Shown in pieces: positions 23,124 through 30,357 of a stretch of 37,009 bases of DNA. Every line of letters begins with the position of its first letter. The stretch's first letter is position 1. This DNA is from Deltaproteobacteria bacterium (GTDB lineage: Bacteria; Desulfobacterota; BSN033; UBA1163): NCBI GenBank assembly GCA_018333535.1, contig JAGXTA010000026.1, positions 1-37,009 of the forward strand, read 5' to 3'. The notes below the pieces were generated by a model. The model saw nothing but the letters and a program-made list of their open reading frames with translations, made no database searches and was not told the DNA's origin. A program made the position numbers and the translations under genes.

Positions 23124-23232
23124 CAATGCAAATTTTAAAGTTAGCAGTGTAAATTTAGCAGTGGAAAGATCTTTCTCTTTCATTGCTAATTGTTAATTTT
23201 GTCCCGCGAAGCGCGGGATTAATTTTGCAATG
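23124..23232. repeat. CAATGCAAA..TTTGCAATG intergenic repeat, copy 4, with nested GC-rich hairpin
   Basis: The block starts CAATGCAAATTTTAAAGTTAGCAGTG and ends GGATTAATTTTGCAATG. Just before its end sits TCCCGCG-AAG-CGCGGGA (23202-23218), identical to the tip of the palindrome at 21415-21473. The centre AAAGATCTTTCTCTTTCATTGC pairs loosely with the left arm. A T-run (TTTTTTT, 23234 onward) follows, so it may act as a terminator, though hbd follows at once. Confidence 0.7.
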
Positions 23233-23251
23233 AGTTTTTTTAGGGGGTTCT

Positions 23252-24100
23252 ATGGAGATTAAGACCATCGGTGTGGTGGGAGCCGGGCAGATGGGCAATG
23301 GCATCGCTCAGGTGGCTGCCCAATCCGGGCTTCGGGTGGTGATGAGCGACATTGCCGACACCTTTGTCCAGAAAGGATTAACAACCATCTCAAAGAATCT
23401 GGACCGGATGGTGGAGAAAGGCAAGACTACTGCCCAGAAGAAGGATGAAATCATCGGAAGAATCAAAGGGACGGTTCAGTTGAAAGAGATGGCAGAGACC
23501 GACCTCGTGGTGGAAGCTGCCACGGAGAATGAGACCCTCAAGCTAAACATCTTCAAAGAACTGGACCAGGTCTGCCGTAAAGAAGTTATCCTTTCGAGCA
23601 ATACCTCTTCCATCTCTATCACGAAAATTGCCTCGGCGACCCGAAGACCTGCCCAGGTGATTGGAATGCATTTCATGAATCCTGTTCCCGTGATGCAATT
23701 AGTGGAGATCATCCGCGGCCTTCAAACATCTCAGGAGACGTTTGATACGGTCAAATCCCTTTCTGTGGGCATGGGCAAAACCCCCGTAGAAGCCAATGAC
23801 TTTCCGGGGTTCATCTCGAACCGGATATTGATGCCCATGATCAACGAAGCTATTTATGCTCTCTTCGAAGGAGTGGGAACGCCCGAGGCCATTGATACAG
23901 TGATGAAGCTGGGAATGAACCATCCGATGGGGCCTCTGACCCTTGCTGACCTCATCGGTCTCGACACCTGTCTGGCCATTATGGAGGTGCTCTACAAAGG
24001 TTTTGGGGATTCAAAATATCGCCCCTGCCCTCTTCTCAAGAAGTTCGTGGACGCAGGCTACCTGGGCAGGAAAACAGGAAGAGGATTCTATAAATACTAA
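23252..24100 (+). CDS. 3-hydroxybutyryl-CoA dehydrogenase
   Basis: A 282-residue NAD-dependent dehydrogenase oxidising (S)-3-hydroxyacyl-CoA to 3-ketoacyl-CoA. The Rossmann motif is [14 protein letters not shown] (G10-A11-G12, M14-G15), followed by [15 protein letters not shown] and the catalytic H140 in [17 protein letters not shown]. The C-terminal helical domain has [20 protein letters not shown] and [17 protein letters not shown], as in the short-chain (Hbd) type. Length and motifs match clostridial and syntrophic enzymes. It is the NADH-producing step and a natural electron source for the NuoEF-like genes downstream. Confidence 0.95.
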   Translation: MEIKTIGVVGAGQMGNGIAQVAAQSGLRVVMSDIADTFVQKGLTTISKNLDRMVEKGKTTAQKKDEIIGRIKGTVQLKEMAETDLVVEAATENETLKLNIFKELDQVCRKEVILSSNTSSISITKIASATRRPAQVIGMHFMNPVPVMQLVEIIRGLQTSQETFDTVKSLSVGMGKTPVEANDFPGFISNRILMPMINEAIYALFEGVGTPEAIDTVMKLGMNHPMGPLTLADLIGLDTCLAIMEVLYKGFGDSKYRPCPLLKKFVDAGYLGRKTGRGFYKY

Positions 24101-24300
24101 AATTCTAAATTCGAAGCACGAAATCCGGGCGAAGCGTCCAGCAGGACCATTTCGAAACAATTTTCAAATGACCAAAATTCCAATGTTTCAAACAAAATAG
24201 TTTAGACAATTTTAATTTTGAAATTTTGGATTTGTTTCGGAATTTCCGCCAAAGGCGGATCTGCTTCTGGCATGACGATATTCGAATTTCGTATTTTTGG
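24101..24300. repeat. Composite repeat with nested GC-rich segments before the acyl-CoA dehydrogenase
   Basis: AAATTCGAAGCACGAAA (24107-24123) and the GGATTTGTTTCGGAATT..GATATTCGAATTTCG half (about 24230-24296) match the LivH-LivM gap at 4853-5121. Here they are interrupted by TCCGCC-AAA-GGCGGA (24245-24259) plus ATCTGCTTCTGGCATGAC, and by CCGGGCGAAGCGTCCAGCAGG near 24125. The 5060-5120 copy reads TTTCGAAATTC directly into GATATTCG, so it is the unfilled version. Confidence 0.65.
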
Positions 24301-24308
24301 GTTGACGG

Positions 24309-25454
24309 ATGGATTTCAAACTTACGCCGGAACAAGAGATGATACGGGATATGGTGAGGGACTTCACGGAGAAGAGCATCAAGCCCGTGGCCGCCCTCCA
24401 TGACGAGGAAAAACATTTCCCCTATCAGAACATCAAGAGGATGGCCGATCTGGGCCTGATGGGAATGAATATCCCCATCGAATACGGAGGGTCAGAGGTC
24501 GGGGTGATTGCCTATAGCCTCGCCATCACAGAGATTGCAAAAGGATGCGCCTCCCATGCCGTCACCACCTCCGTCACCAATATGGTGGCAGAGGTGATCA
24601 ATGAATTCGGTCAGGATGAAATAAAAAGAAAACACCTTCCTAAGTTATGCAATGGCGAATACCCGGCAGGGTCTTTTGCCCTTACCGAACCTCATGCCGG
24701 CTCTGATGCGGCCAATATCCGGACCTCTGCCGTGCGGCGCAACGACACTTACATCCTCAATGGCACCAAGGCGTTCATTACCAGCGGAGAGGTTTCAGGC
24801 GTAACCGTGGTCTGGGCCGTGACCGAGCGAAATTCAAGAAAAGGAAAGGGAATATCCGCTTTCCTGGTTGAAAAGGGATCGCCCGGCTTTAAAGTTGGAA
24901 AAGCTGAGGAAAAGATGGGCCACCGGGCTTCGGCGCTCAATGAACTGATCTTTGAAGACTGCGTCGTCCCGGCCAACTGCCTTCTGGGGAAAGAAAGCGA
25001 AGGGTTCAAGATCGCCATGATGGAGCTCGATGGCGGCCGAATCGGCATTGGATCTCTTTCAGTCGGTGTGGGATTTGCCGCCATTGATTTTGCGACCCAG
25101 TATGTTAAGGAGAGGGAGGCCTTCGGTAAACCTCTCTCAAGCTTCGAGGCCATTCAGTGGATGATTGCCGATTCCTATACCGGGCTGGAAGCAGCTCAAC
25201 TCCTGGTCCTCCGGGCGGCTTACCTGAAAGAAAATAAACTCCCGTTTACAAAAGAGGCCTCCATGGCAAAACTTTTCGCCACAGAAACCGCACGGAATGT
25301 GGCCATTCGTGCCATTCAAATGTTAGGGGGATACGGATACACCAAAGATTATCCTGTTGAACGATACCTCAGGGATATCATCGGAACAACCCTCTATGAA
25401 GGAACCTCCGAAGTTCAGCGGATCGTCATCTCAAGGGAGATACTTCAAGGCTAA
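24309..25454 (+). CDS. Acyl-CoA dehydrogenase (short-chain / butyryl-CoA type)
   Basis: A 381-residue FAD enzyme that oxidises acyl-CoA to enoyl-CoA and hands the electrons to an electron-transfer flavoprotein. Motifs are ALTEPHAGSDAANIRTSA with the signature near residues 117-134, FITSGEVSGVTVVWAVTE, KMGHRASALNELIFEDC, QMLGGYGYTKDYPVERYLRD, and the catalytic glutamate E364 in YEGTSEVQRIVISREIL. The glutamate matches the usual butyryl-CoA dehydrogenase position. A partner EtfBA lies at 34806-36580. The ribosome binding site is weak because a repeat ends just before the ATG. Substrate chain length cannot be told from sequence. Confidence 0.95.
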   Translation: MDFKLTPEQEMIRDMVRDFTEKSIKPVAALHDEEKHFPYQNIKRMADLGLMGMNIPIEYGGSEVGVIAYSLAITEIAKGCASHAVTTSVTNMVAEVINEFGQDEIKRKHLPKLCNGEYPAGSFALTEPHAGSDAANIRTSAVRRNDTYILNGTKAFITSGEVSGVTVVWAVTERNSRKGKGISAFLVEKGSPGFKVGKAEEKMGHRASALNELIFEDCVVPANCLLGKESEGFKIAMMELDGGRIGIGSLSVGVGFAAIDFATQYVKEREAFGKPLSSFEAIQWMIADSYTGLEAAQLLVLRAAYLKENKLPFTKEASMAKLFATETARNVAIRAIQMLGGYGYTKDYPVERYLRDIIGTTLYEGTSEVQRIVISREILQG

Positions 25455-25549
25455 AAAATACTTAAAAAAACTATTGCAAGCTTAAAGGAATTCTGTTAGG
25501 AATAACATTGTGAATAATATCTCAAAAAGACCTTTAAGGAGCTGATCAG

Positions 25550-26698
25550 ATGGAAGTATCGGAACAAACCTTTGCCGGCAAATTTGACCTATATGGCTGT
25601 TATCAATGCGGAAAGTGCACAGGGGGATGTCCGGTCTCACTCAAGTCAAAATTGAATATCCGGCGGTTGATGATTGAAGGCATTTTGGGGAAAAACCTCG
25701 ACCGCATCGGTGAGAAAGAAGAACTCTGGGACTGCACTACCTGTAAGACCTGCACCCTGAGATGCCCGAGAGGGTTGAAGCCCATGGATCTTGTCATCGG
25801 GATGAGAGGGACCATGGTCGAAGAGGGACGTATTCCCAAGACGATCATCGAAGCCATGGAAAACGCCTACAAACATGGGAACCCTTGGGGAAAAGCGAAA
25901 AACAAACGAACGGAATGGCTCAAGAGCCTCCCTGAAGAGGTCAAGGTCAAAGATTTTTCCCGGGGGGATCGTGCGGAACTTCTCTACTTTGTCGGATGTA
26001 CGGCCGCTTCAGACCCCCGAATCCAGGAAATCGCCAAATCAATGGTCTTCATCTTTCAACAGACAGGGGTCGATTTTGCAATCCTTGGAAATGAGGAACA
26101 ATGTTGTGGCAATGAAATCAGGAGGATGGGAGAAGCGGGGCTTTTTGAAGAACTGATGGACGGAAATATCCAGCGTTTTGAATCCTATGGAATCGGCCAT
26201 ATTCTTACCGCTTGCCCCCATGGCTTCAATGTTTTTAAGAACGAATATCCCCAGGGCAAATTTGAAGTCCTCCATGCCACCCAGATCCTGGCGAAACGGT
26301 TGGAGGAAGGCAAGCTCCCTCTGACCCATGAGATTAAAAAGGTCGTCACCTATCACGACCCTTGTTTTCTTGGCAAGCAGAATAATATTTTTGATGAACC
26401 CCGCGCGCTTCTTACAGCCATCCCCGGCCTCACCTTTAGGGAGATGGACCGATCCCGTGAGAAGAGCCTCTGTTGCGAAGGCGGCGGCGGGAAGATGTGG
26501 GCAGAATCGTCTTCGGATACGGGCCAGCGTCTCTCTGAAATTCGCGTACAGGACGCCGTGGAACTCGGCGCAGAAATCCTTGCAACCGCCTGTCCCCTCT
26601 GCGTGCTCACCCTTGAAGACGCGGTGAAAACATCGGGACATGAAGAAAAGATTCGCGTCATGGATGTGATGGAATTATTGGCGGAGGCCATCGATTGA
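25550..26698 (+). CDS. Soluble Fe-S oxidoreductase with two CCG (HdrB/HdrD-like) domains
   Basis: A 382-residue cytoplasmic protein. The N-terminus carries two [4Fe-4S] motifs (C17-C20-C23-C27 and C62-C65-C68-C72). Two cysteine-rich CCG modules follow: C150, C185-C186-G187 and C222-P-H-G225, then C272 (YHDPCF), C308-C309 (CCEGGGG) and C348..C351 (CPLC). The first module lacks its fourth cysteine (G225 where CPHCF is usual); the second is complete. There are no membrane segments, unlike the membrane ETF-linked FeS oxidoreductases of syntrophs. Its place between acyl-CoA dehydrogenase and the NuoEFG-EtfBA genes suggests a relay for acyl-CoA or NADH electrons. The ATG follows a GGAG-containing leader, and the gene couples to the next with one base between. 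Confidence 0.9.
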   Translation: MEVSEQTFAGKFDLYGCYQCGKCTGGCPVSLKSKLNIRRLMIEGILGKNLDRIGEKEELWDCTTCKTCTLRCPRGLKPMDLVIGMRGTMVEEGRIPKTIIEAMENAYKHGNPWGKAKNKRTEWLKSLPEEVKVKDFSRGDRAELLYFVGCTAASDPRIQEIAKSMVFIFQQTGVDFAILGNEEQCCGNEIRRMGEAGLFEELMDGNIQRFESYGIGHILTACPHGFNVFKNEYPQGKFEVLHATQILAKRLEEGKLPLTHEIKKVVTYHDPCFLGKQNNIFDEPRALLTAIPGLTFREMDRSREKSLCCEGGGGKMWAESSSDTGQRLSEIRVQDAVELGAEILATACPLCVLTLEDAVKTSGHEEKIRVMDVMELLAEAID

Positions 26699-26699
26699 G

Positions 26700-27077
26700 A
26701 TGACGCTCGGTGACATTCAAAAACTCCTTGACGCCGAAGTGATTGCCGGAAGCGAAAACCTGGGAAGGGAAATTAGCCACGCTTTTGCGGCAGACCTTCT
26801 CAGCGATGTCCTGGCCATTGCCAGAAGAGGGGCCGACGGCGCCCTGCTCATTACCGGCAATATGACCCCTCAAGTGATCTATACTGCGGATGTGGTTGAT
26901 CTGGGCGCCATCCTCTTTGTCCGGGGGAAAAGGCCAACCGAACCGATGATCGAGCTGGCCAATCAGATTCAAATTCCCCTTCTGATGACTTCCTATATCA
27001 TGTTTGAAACCTGTGGACGTTTATACCACCAGGGATTGAAAGGATGCGTGGAAAAAGCCGGGGATGGAGCAGACTGA
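26700..27077 (+). CDS. DRTGG-domain protein (first of two)
   Basis: A 125-residue protein almost entirely covered by a DRTGG-type fold: MTLGDIQKLLDAEVIAGSEN, then FAADLLSDVLAIARRGADGALLITGNMTPQ, then IELANQIQIPLLMTSYIMFETCGRLYHQ. DRTGG domains also occur in CBS-domain phosphatases and in HPr kinase-like proteins and are thought to bind ligands, but their exact role is unclear. Similar single-domain proteins are, from memory, found beside [FeFe]-hydrogenase operons of Clostridia. The start is one base after the preceding stop, and the gene overlaps the next by 14 bases. Confidence 0.82.
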   Translation: MTLGDIQKLLDAEVIAGSENLGREISHAFAADLLSDVLAIARRGADGALLITGNMTPQVIYTADVVDLGAILFVRGKRPTEPMIELANQIQIPLLMTSYIMFETCGRLYHQGLKGCVEKAGDGAD

Positions 27078-27507
27078 GGAAAGGTATCCTTTCCACAACA
27101 CATTTCGTATCGAAGGAGGCAATTTTACACACGCGGGTTCGGTTTCGAGCCAGGTGAAAAGGATATTAAAAGAAGAGAGGTTCCCGAACAGCGTGATCCG
27201 CAGGGTTTCGATTGCCACCTTTGAAGCGGAGATGAATGTCATCTGTTATGCACATTGGGGAATCCTGACCTTGCTCGTATTTTCCGATTTCATAAAAGTG
27301 GCGATAGATGACGAAGGCCCTGGGATTCACGATGTGGATCAGGCGATGACAGAAGGGTTTTCCACCGCGAGCGATAAGATCCGGGAGCTCGGATTCGGGG
27401 CAGGCATGGGGTTATCGAATATCAAGAAGGTGACCGATGAGATGGTCCTGACCTCCGTGGTAAACCAGGGGACCCACCTCGAATTTATGGTCAAGGTTTT
27501 TTCATGA
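27064..27507 (+). CDS. RsbW/SpoIIAB-like ATPase (anti-sigma-type serine kinase fold)
   Basis: A 147-residue protein with a GHKL ATP-binding fold. The N-box is ATFEAEMNVICYAH (E54 and N58), the G1 box is DDEGPGI (82-88) and the G2 box is ELGFGAGMGLSNIKKVTD (108-125), ending NQGTHLEF. These are the marks of RsbW/SpoIIAB anti-sigma kinases, but no sigma factor or anti-anti-sigma partner is encoded here. It starts inside the previous gene and shares ATGA with the following one. It is therefore translated as part of the same unit, and possibly binds or phosphorylates one of the DRTGG partners. Confidence 0.85.
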   Translation: MEQTEERYPFHNTFRIEGGNFTHAGSVSSQVKRILKEERFPNSVIRRVSIATFEAEMNVICYAHWGILTLLVFSDFIKVAIDDEGPGIHDVDQAMTEGFSTASDKIRELGFGAGMGLSNIKKVTDEMVLTSVVNQGTHLEFMVKVFS

Positions 27508-27854
27508 AAGTGGAAGATCTGGTTAAATTTTTTGGGTTGGAAGTAAAGGCGGGGGACGGTCAGCTTCATCAGGAAGTGACCGGAGGGTATGTGGGCGATC
27601 TTCTCAGCGATGTCATCGCTCACAGCCTCAGAGGAAATGTCTGGGTCACCATTCAGACCCATCCCAATATCGTTGCCGTGGCCAGCATGAAAGAGTTGGC
27701 TGCCATTATTCTTGCAGGAGGACGGGAACCCGATCCGGAAACCCTGAAAAAGGCAGAGGAGGAAGGAATCCCCGTCCTGATCTCTCTCCTTCCCGCCTTT
27801 GAACTGGTAGGAAGGCTTTATCAAGCAGGGGTCGCAGGGATCGTTTCATGCTAA
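27504..27854 (+). CDS. DRTGG-domain protein (second of two)
   Basis: A 116-residue paralogue of the protein at 26700. Shared features are the DLLSDV motif after the first strand, the LAAIILAGGREPDPET / IPVLISLLPAFELVGRLYQAG pattern, and similar length. MKVEDLVKFFGLEV and VGDLLSDVIAHSLRGNVWVTIQ define its start. The ATGA overlap at 27504-27507 and the 7-base overlap with the PHP gene show strict coupling. The two DRTGG proteins flank the ATPase, so they may form a heterodimer around it. That is inference. Confidence 0.82.
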   Translation: MKVEDLVKFFGLEVKAGDGQLHQEVTGGYVGDLLSDVIAHSLRGNVWVTIQTHPNIVAVASMKELAAIILAGGREPDPETLKKAEEEGIPVLISLLPAFELVGRLYQAGVAGIVSC

Positions 27855-28588
27855 AGCGATTTCGCGCTGACCTCCACATTCACTCCTGCCTTTCTCCCTG
27901 CGGGAGCGAAGAGATGAAACCGCAGGCTGTTGTGGACCGGGCTATGACCGTTGGACTGGACATGATCGCTATCTGTGATCACAATTCTGCAGAGAACCTC
28001 ACAGCTTTTATCGAGGCCGGAAGAAAGAAAGGGCTCGCTGTTCTTCCGGGAATGGAGGTCGCCTCCAGAGAGGAAATCCATCTTCTTGCCCTTTTTAACC
28101 GCCCCGAAGACTGCCTGGCCCTCCAGGGCTGGGTTTATCAACACCTTCCCGGCAAGAATGAAGAAGACATCTTCGGTCCCCAGATTCTAATCAATGAGAA
28201 GTCCGAAACGATCGGACATAGCGATAAGATGTTGATCGGAGCGACTCTTCTTCCATTTGAACAGATCGTTTCCTTTGTGGGGACCCTTCAGGGAGTCGCA
28301 ATCGCCTCCCATATTGACCGGCAGGCTTTCAGTCTTCTGGGTCAATTAGGGTTTATCCCTGAAGGAGTTCAACTCGACGGGCTGGAGATTTCTTCCCGGA
28401 CTTCGCCGGAAGAGGCCCGGAGCCGATTTCGTTCTTACCAAGATTTTGCCTTTGTCCGTTTTTCGGATGCTCATTCTCTTGAGGAGATCGGAAAGGCATC
28501 AACTCAGTTTCTTCTCGAGGAGAGGACATCCGCTGAAATTAAAATGGCCCTCCATTCACAGGAAGGCCGCAGGATCGTGGAGAGTTAG
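27848..28588 (+). CDS. PHP-domain metal-dependent phosphoesterase
   Basis: A 246-residue PHP protein. The metal-site motifs are complete: D8-L-H10-I-H12 (ADLHIHSC), CDHNS, GMEV, ASHIDR and FSDAH near residues 210-214. Phosphoesterase activity on a nucleotide or phosphate ester is therefore likely. It overlaps the second DRTGG gene by 7 bases. PHP proteins next to DRTGG and GHKL proteins recur, to my knowledge, beside NADH-linked [FeFe]-hydrogenase genes. The substrate is unknown. A signal-nucleotide or protein-phosphate hydrolase opposing the ATPase would fit the neighbourhood. Confidence 0.88.
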   Translation: MLKRFRADLHIHSCLSPCGSEEMKPQAVVDRAMTVGLDMIAICDHNSAENLTAFIEAGRKKGLAVLPGMEVASREEIHLLALFNRPEDCLALQGWVYQHLPGKNEEDIFGPQILINEKSETIGHSDKMLIGATLLPFEQIVSFVGTLQGVAIASHIDRQAFSLLGQLGFIPEGVQLDGLEISSRTSPEEARSRFRSYQDFAFVRFSDAHSLEEIGKASTQFLLEERTSAEIKMALHSQEGRRIVES

Positions 28589-28608
28589 GAGGCTGTTGGA
28601 GATTAAAT

Positions 28609-29157
28609 TTGGAAGATCTCTCTCTCCATATCCTCGATGTTGTAGAGAATGCCATCGCCGCAAAGGCCAGAAGGATCGAGATTTCAGTCCTGGAAGAGAT
28701 TGAAGAAGATCGGTTGACGATAGAAATCAAAGACGATGGGATCGGAATGGATGAAGAAGTAAGGCAAAAGGCTGCGGACCCTTTTTTCACCACCCGCACC
28801 TCGCGGAGGGTGGGATTAGGCCTTTCCTTTCTTGCACAGGCCGCCGAGGAGGCAGGGGGAAAACTGGAAATTGAATCCCGTCCGGGAGATGGAACAAAGG
28901 TGAGGGCTACTTTCCAACATGGACATATTGACCGTAAACCGCTGGGGAGTATGTCTGAAACAATGGTCATGCTCTTTCTTGGAAATCCGGATGTCGATTT
29001 TCACTATAACCATATGAAAGGGGAAAAGTCCTATACCCTGAAAAGCCAATGGATGAGGGAGAGGTTCCCTGATCAATCTTATATGGCTCCGGATGCCATT
29101 CAGTGGTTAAGAAAACATCTCCAGGAGGGGTTGGAAGGGATAGGAGTACAAGGATGA
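28609..29157 (+). CDS. Histidine-kinase-type ATPase domain protein with unique C-terminal extension
   Basis: A 182-residue protein starting at TTG (28609) after TTGGAG. The GHKL boxes are HILDVVENAIAAKA (N14), IKDDGIGMDEE, and DPFFTTRTSRRVGLGLSFLAQAAEEAGG, followed by GDGTKVRATF. It lacks the usual dimerisation and phosphoacceptor histidine domain, so it is not a conventional sensor kinase. Residues about 105-182 (MSETMVMLFLGNPDVDFHYN, then FPDQSYMAPDAIQW) do not match a family I recognise. It ends in ATGA at 29154-29157 with the NuoE start, so its translation is directly tied to the redox complex. The function may be regulation or assembly of that complex. Confidence 0.83.
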   Translation: MEDLSLHILDVVENAIAAKARRIEISVLEEIEEDRLTIEIKDDGIGMDEEVRQKAADPFFTTRTSRRVGLGLSFLAQAAEEAGGKLEIESRPGDGTKVRATFQHGHIDRKPLGSMSETMVMLFLGNPDVDFHYNHMKGEKSYTLKSQWMRERFPDQSYMAPDAIQWLRKHLQEGLEGIGVQG

Positions 29158-29633
29158 GGTGGACAGAAGAGATCTCCCGTGAAGAATGGGAGAGAATAGA
29201 CCTGGTCATTGACAAATATAAAAGCCGGCATGGAGCCCTGATTCCGGTGCTTAAAGAGGTTCAGGACGTCTGCGGATATCTTCCTAAAAAAGTCCAGCAC
29301 CGGATCGCCGACGGGCTTCATCTCCCCTCTTCGCAGATTTTTGGGGTCGTCTCTTTCTATGCCTTCTTTACAACCGTTCCCAGGGGGCGAAATATCATCC
29401 GGGTCTGTATGGGGACCGCCTGTTATGTGAGGGGATCGAAAGAGATCCTCGACGCCCTCCGGAGGGAGTTGGGAGTGGATGTCGGAGGAATCACGAAGGA
29501 TCGAAAGTTTTCACTCGAAGCCGTTCGCTGCGTGGGAGCCTGTGGCCTGGCCCCTGTGGTCGTGGTGGGCCAGGACACGTATGGAATGATCACCCCGGGG
29601 AGGGCGGTCCAGATTCTGGGAAACTACACCTGA
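29154..29633 (+). CDS. nuoE: NuoE-like NADH dehydrogenase 24-kDa subunit
   Basis: A 159-residue [2Fe-2S] subunit. The ATG at 29154 overlaps the preceding stop (ATGA), preferred over an in-frame start at 29103. The four cluster cysteines are C85, C90 (VCMGTACYVRG), C126 and C130 (CVGACGLAPVV), as in NuoE/HndA. The N-terminal helical part has LIPVLKEVQDVCGYLPKKV and IFGVVSFYAFF. It should carry electrons next to NuoF's FMN. A 110-base gap with an AGGAAGCC-word repeat separates it from the next gene. Confidence 0.95.
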   Translation: MRWTEEISREEWERIDLVIDKYKSRHGALIPVLKEVQDVCGYLPKKVQHRIADGLHLPSSQIFGVVSFYAFFTTVPRGRNIIRVCMGTACYVRGSKEILDALRRELGVDVGGITKDRKFSLEAVRCVGACGLAPVVVVGQDTYGMITPGRAVQILGNYT

Positions 29634-29637
29634 TAAG

Positions 29638-29720
29638 GAAGCCAGGAAGGCAGGAAAAACTCCCTGCCGCAGGTCTAAACCCAAAATTCTTTATTCATGG
29701 TTTCCTGGGTTCCTAATGAG
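29638..29720. repeat. AGGAAG/CTTCCT-like low-complexity gap
   Basis: The gap reads AGGAAGCCAGGAAGGCAGGAAAAACTCCCTGCC, then GGTTTCCTGGGTTCCTAATG, so the first half pairs loosely with the second. It is related in style to the 1048-1172 gap. No promoter is clear, so the genes are probably still co-transcribed. Confidence 0.5.
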
Positions 29721-29743
29721 AAGATTCCTAACAAGGTCGGACA

Positions 29744-30127
29744 ATGACAAAGTTAACCCTTGAGGATTTGAAAAAAATTAAAGAGGAGGTGCGGTCCTCG
29801 ACTCTTCTGAGGGAGGGAGGATTCCGGGCAAAGATCACCATCCATATGGGCACCTGCGGCATCGCCGCAGGCGCAAGAAAGCTGATGACAGCGGTCCTGA
29901 AAGAGGTCGAAGAGAAAAAGATCCAGGATGTGATGGTGACCACTTCCGGATGCGCAGGGCTCTGCAGCCGGGAGCCCATGGCAACCGTGGAGATCCTTGG
30001 GAATCCTCCGGTCAAATATTGTGATCTCAACGAGGAGAAGATAAAGGAGATCTTCCTCCAACATGTCGTCAATGGAGAGATCGTTGAGGCCTATGCCCTC
30101 GCCAGAGGGAGCGAATCGACTTACTAG
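29744..30127 (+). CDS. Thioredoxin-like [2Fe-2S] ferredoxin domain protein (HndB/HydB-like)
   Basis: A 127-residue small iron-sulfur protein. Cysteines C38 (GTCGIAAGARK), C70 and C74 (SGCAGLCSREP) and C93 (KYCDLNEEK) match the thioredoxin-like [2Fe-2S] family seen as HndB between NuoE- and NuoF-like genes of NADP-reducing hydrogenases. It lies between NuoE and NuoF here too. It probably acts as an extra electron carrier within the flavin module. The N-terminus has a coiled helix (LTLEDLKKIKEEVRSSTLL). The ribosome binding site is weak (AACAAGG, too far upstream to be ideal). Confidence 0.9.
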   Translation: MTKLTLEDLKKIKEEVRSSTLLREGGFRAKITIHMGTCGIAAGARKLMTAVLKEVEEKKIQDVMVTTSGCAGLCSREPMATVEILGNPPVKYCDLNEEKIKEIFLQHVVNGEIVEAYALARGSESTY

Positions 30128-30330
30128 GTAATTATGCCTCGCCCGGGACTTCGCCCGGAATCCCGCTAAGAGCGGGACTTCAGGGCAGCCTTCAAATAAT
30201 CTTTATTAACCTCCCCCTTTGTAAAAGGGGGATTGAGGGGGATTTTAACAGGTCTCAAATCCCCCCTTACCCCCCTTTTCTAAAGGGGGGGATAATCTGG
30301 TTGGGGCGATATCGATAATCTTTTTTCGAT
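30128..30330. repeat. Composite repeats with AAG-loop mini-hairpin before NuoF
   Basis: No gene lies in this 230-base gap. It contains TCCCGCT-AAG-AGCGGGA (30161-30177), a variant of the hairpins at 21436 and 23202. It also contains the pair CCCCCTTTGTAAAAGGGGG and CCCCCTTTTCTAAAGGGGG (about 30211-30292), a CCCTTT-family double hairpin. GATATCGATAATC followed by TTCGATATC (30308-30342) forms a further stem before the NuoF start. Co-transcription through this gap is not certain. Confidence 0.65.
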
Positions 30331-30357
30331 ATCAATTCACTAAGCGACTAAAAAGGA

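Noticed and set aside
26039-26641. Minus-strand open frame of 200 codons inside the CCG protein gene
   Set aside because: It shadows a clear coding gene, has no recognisable motif, and its start has no ribosome binding site.
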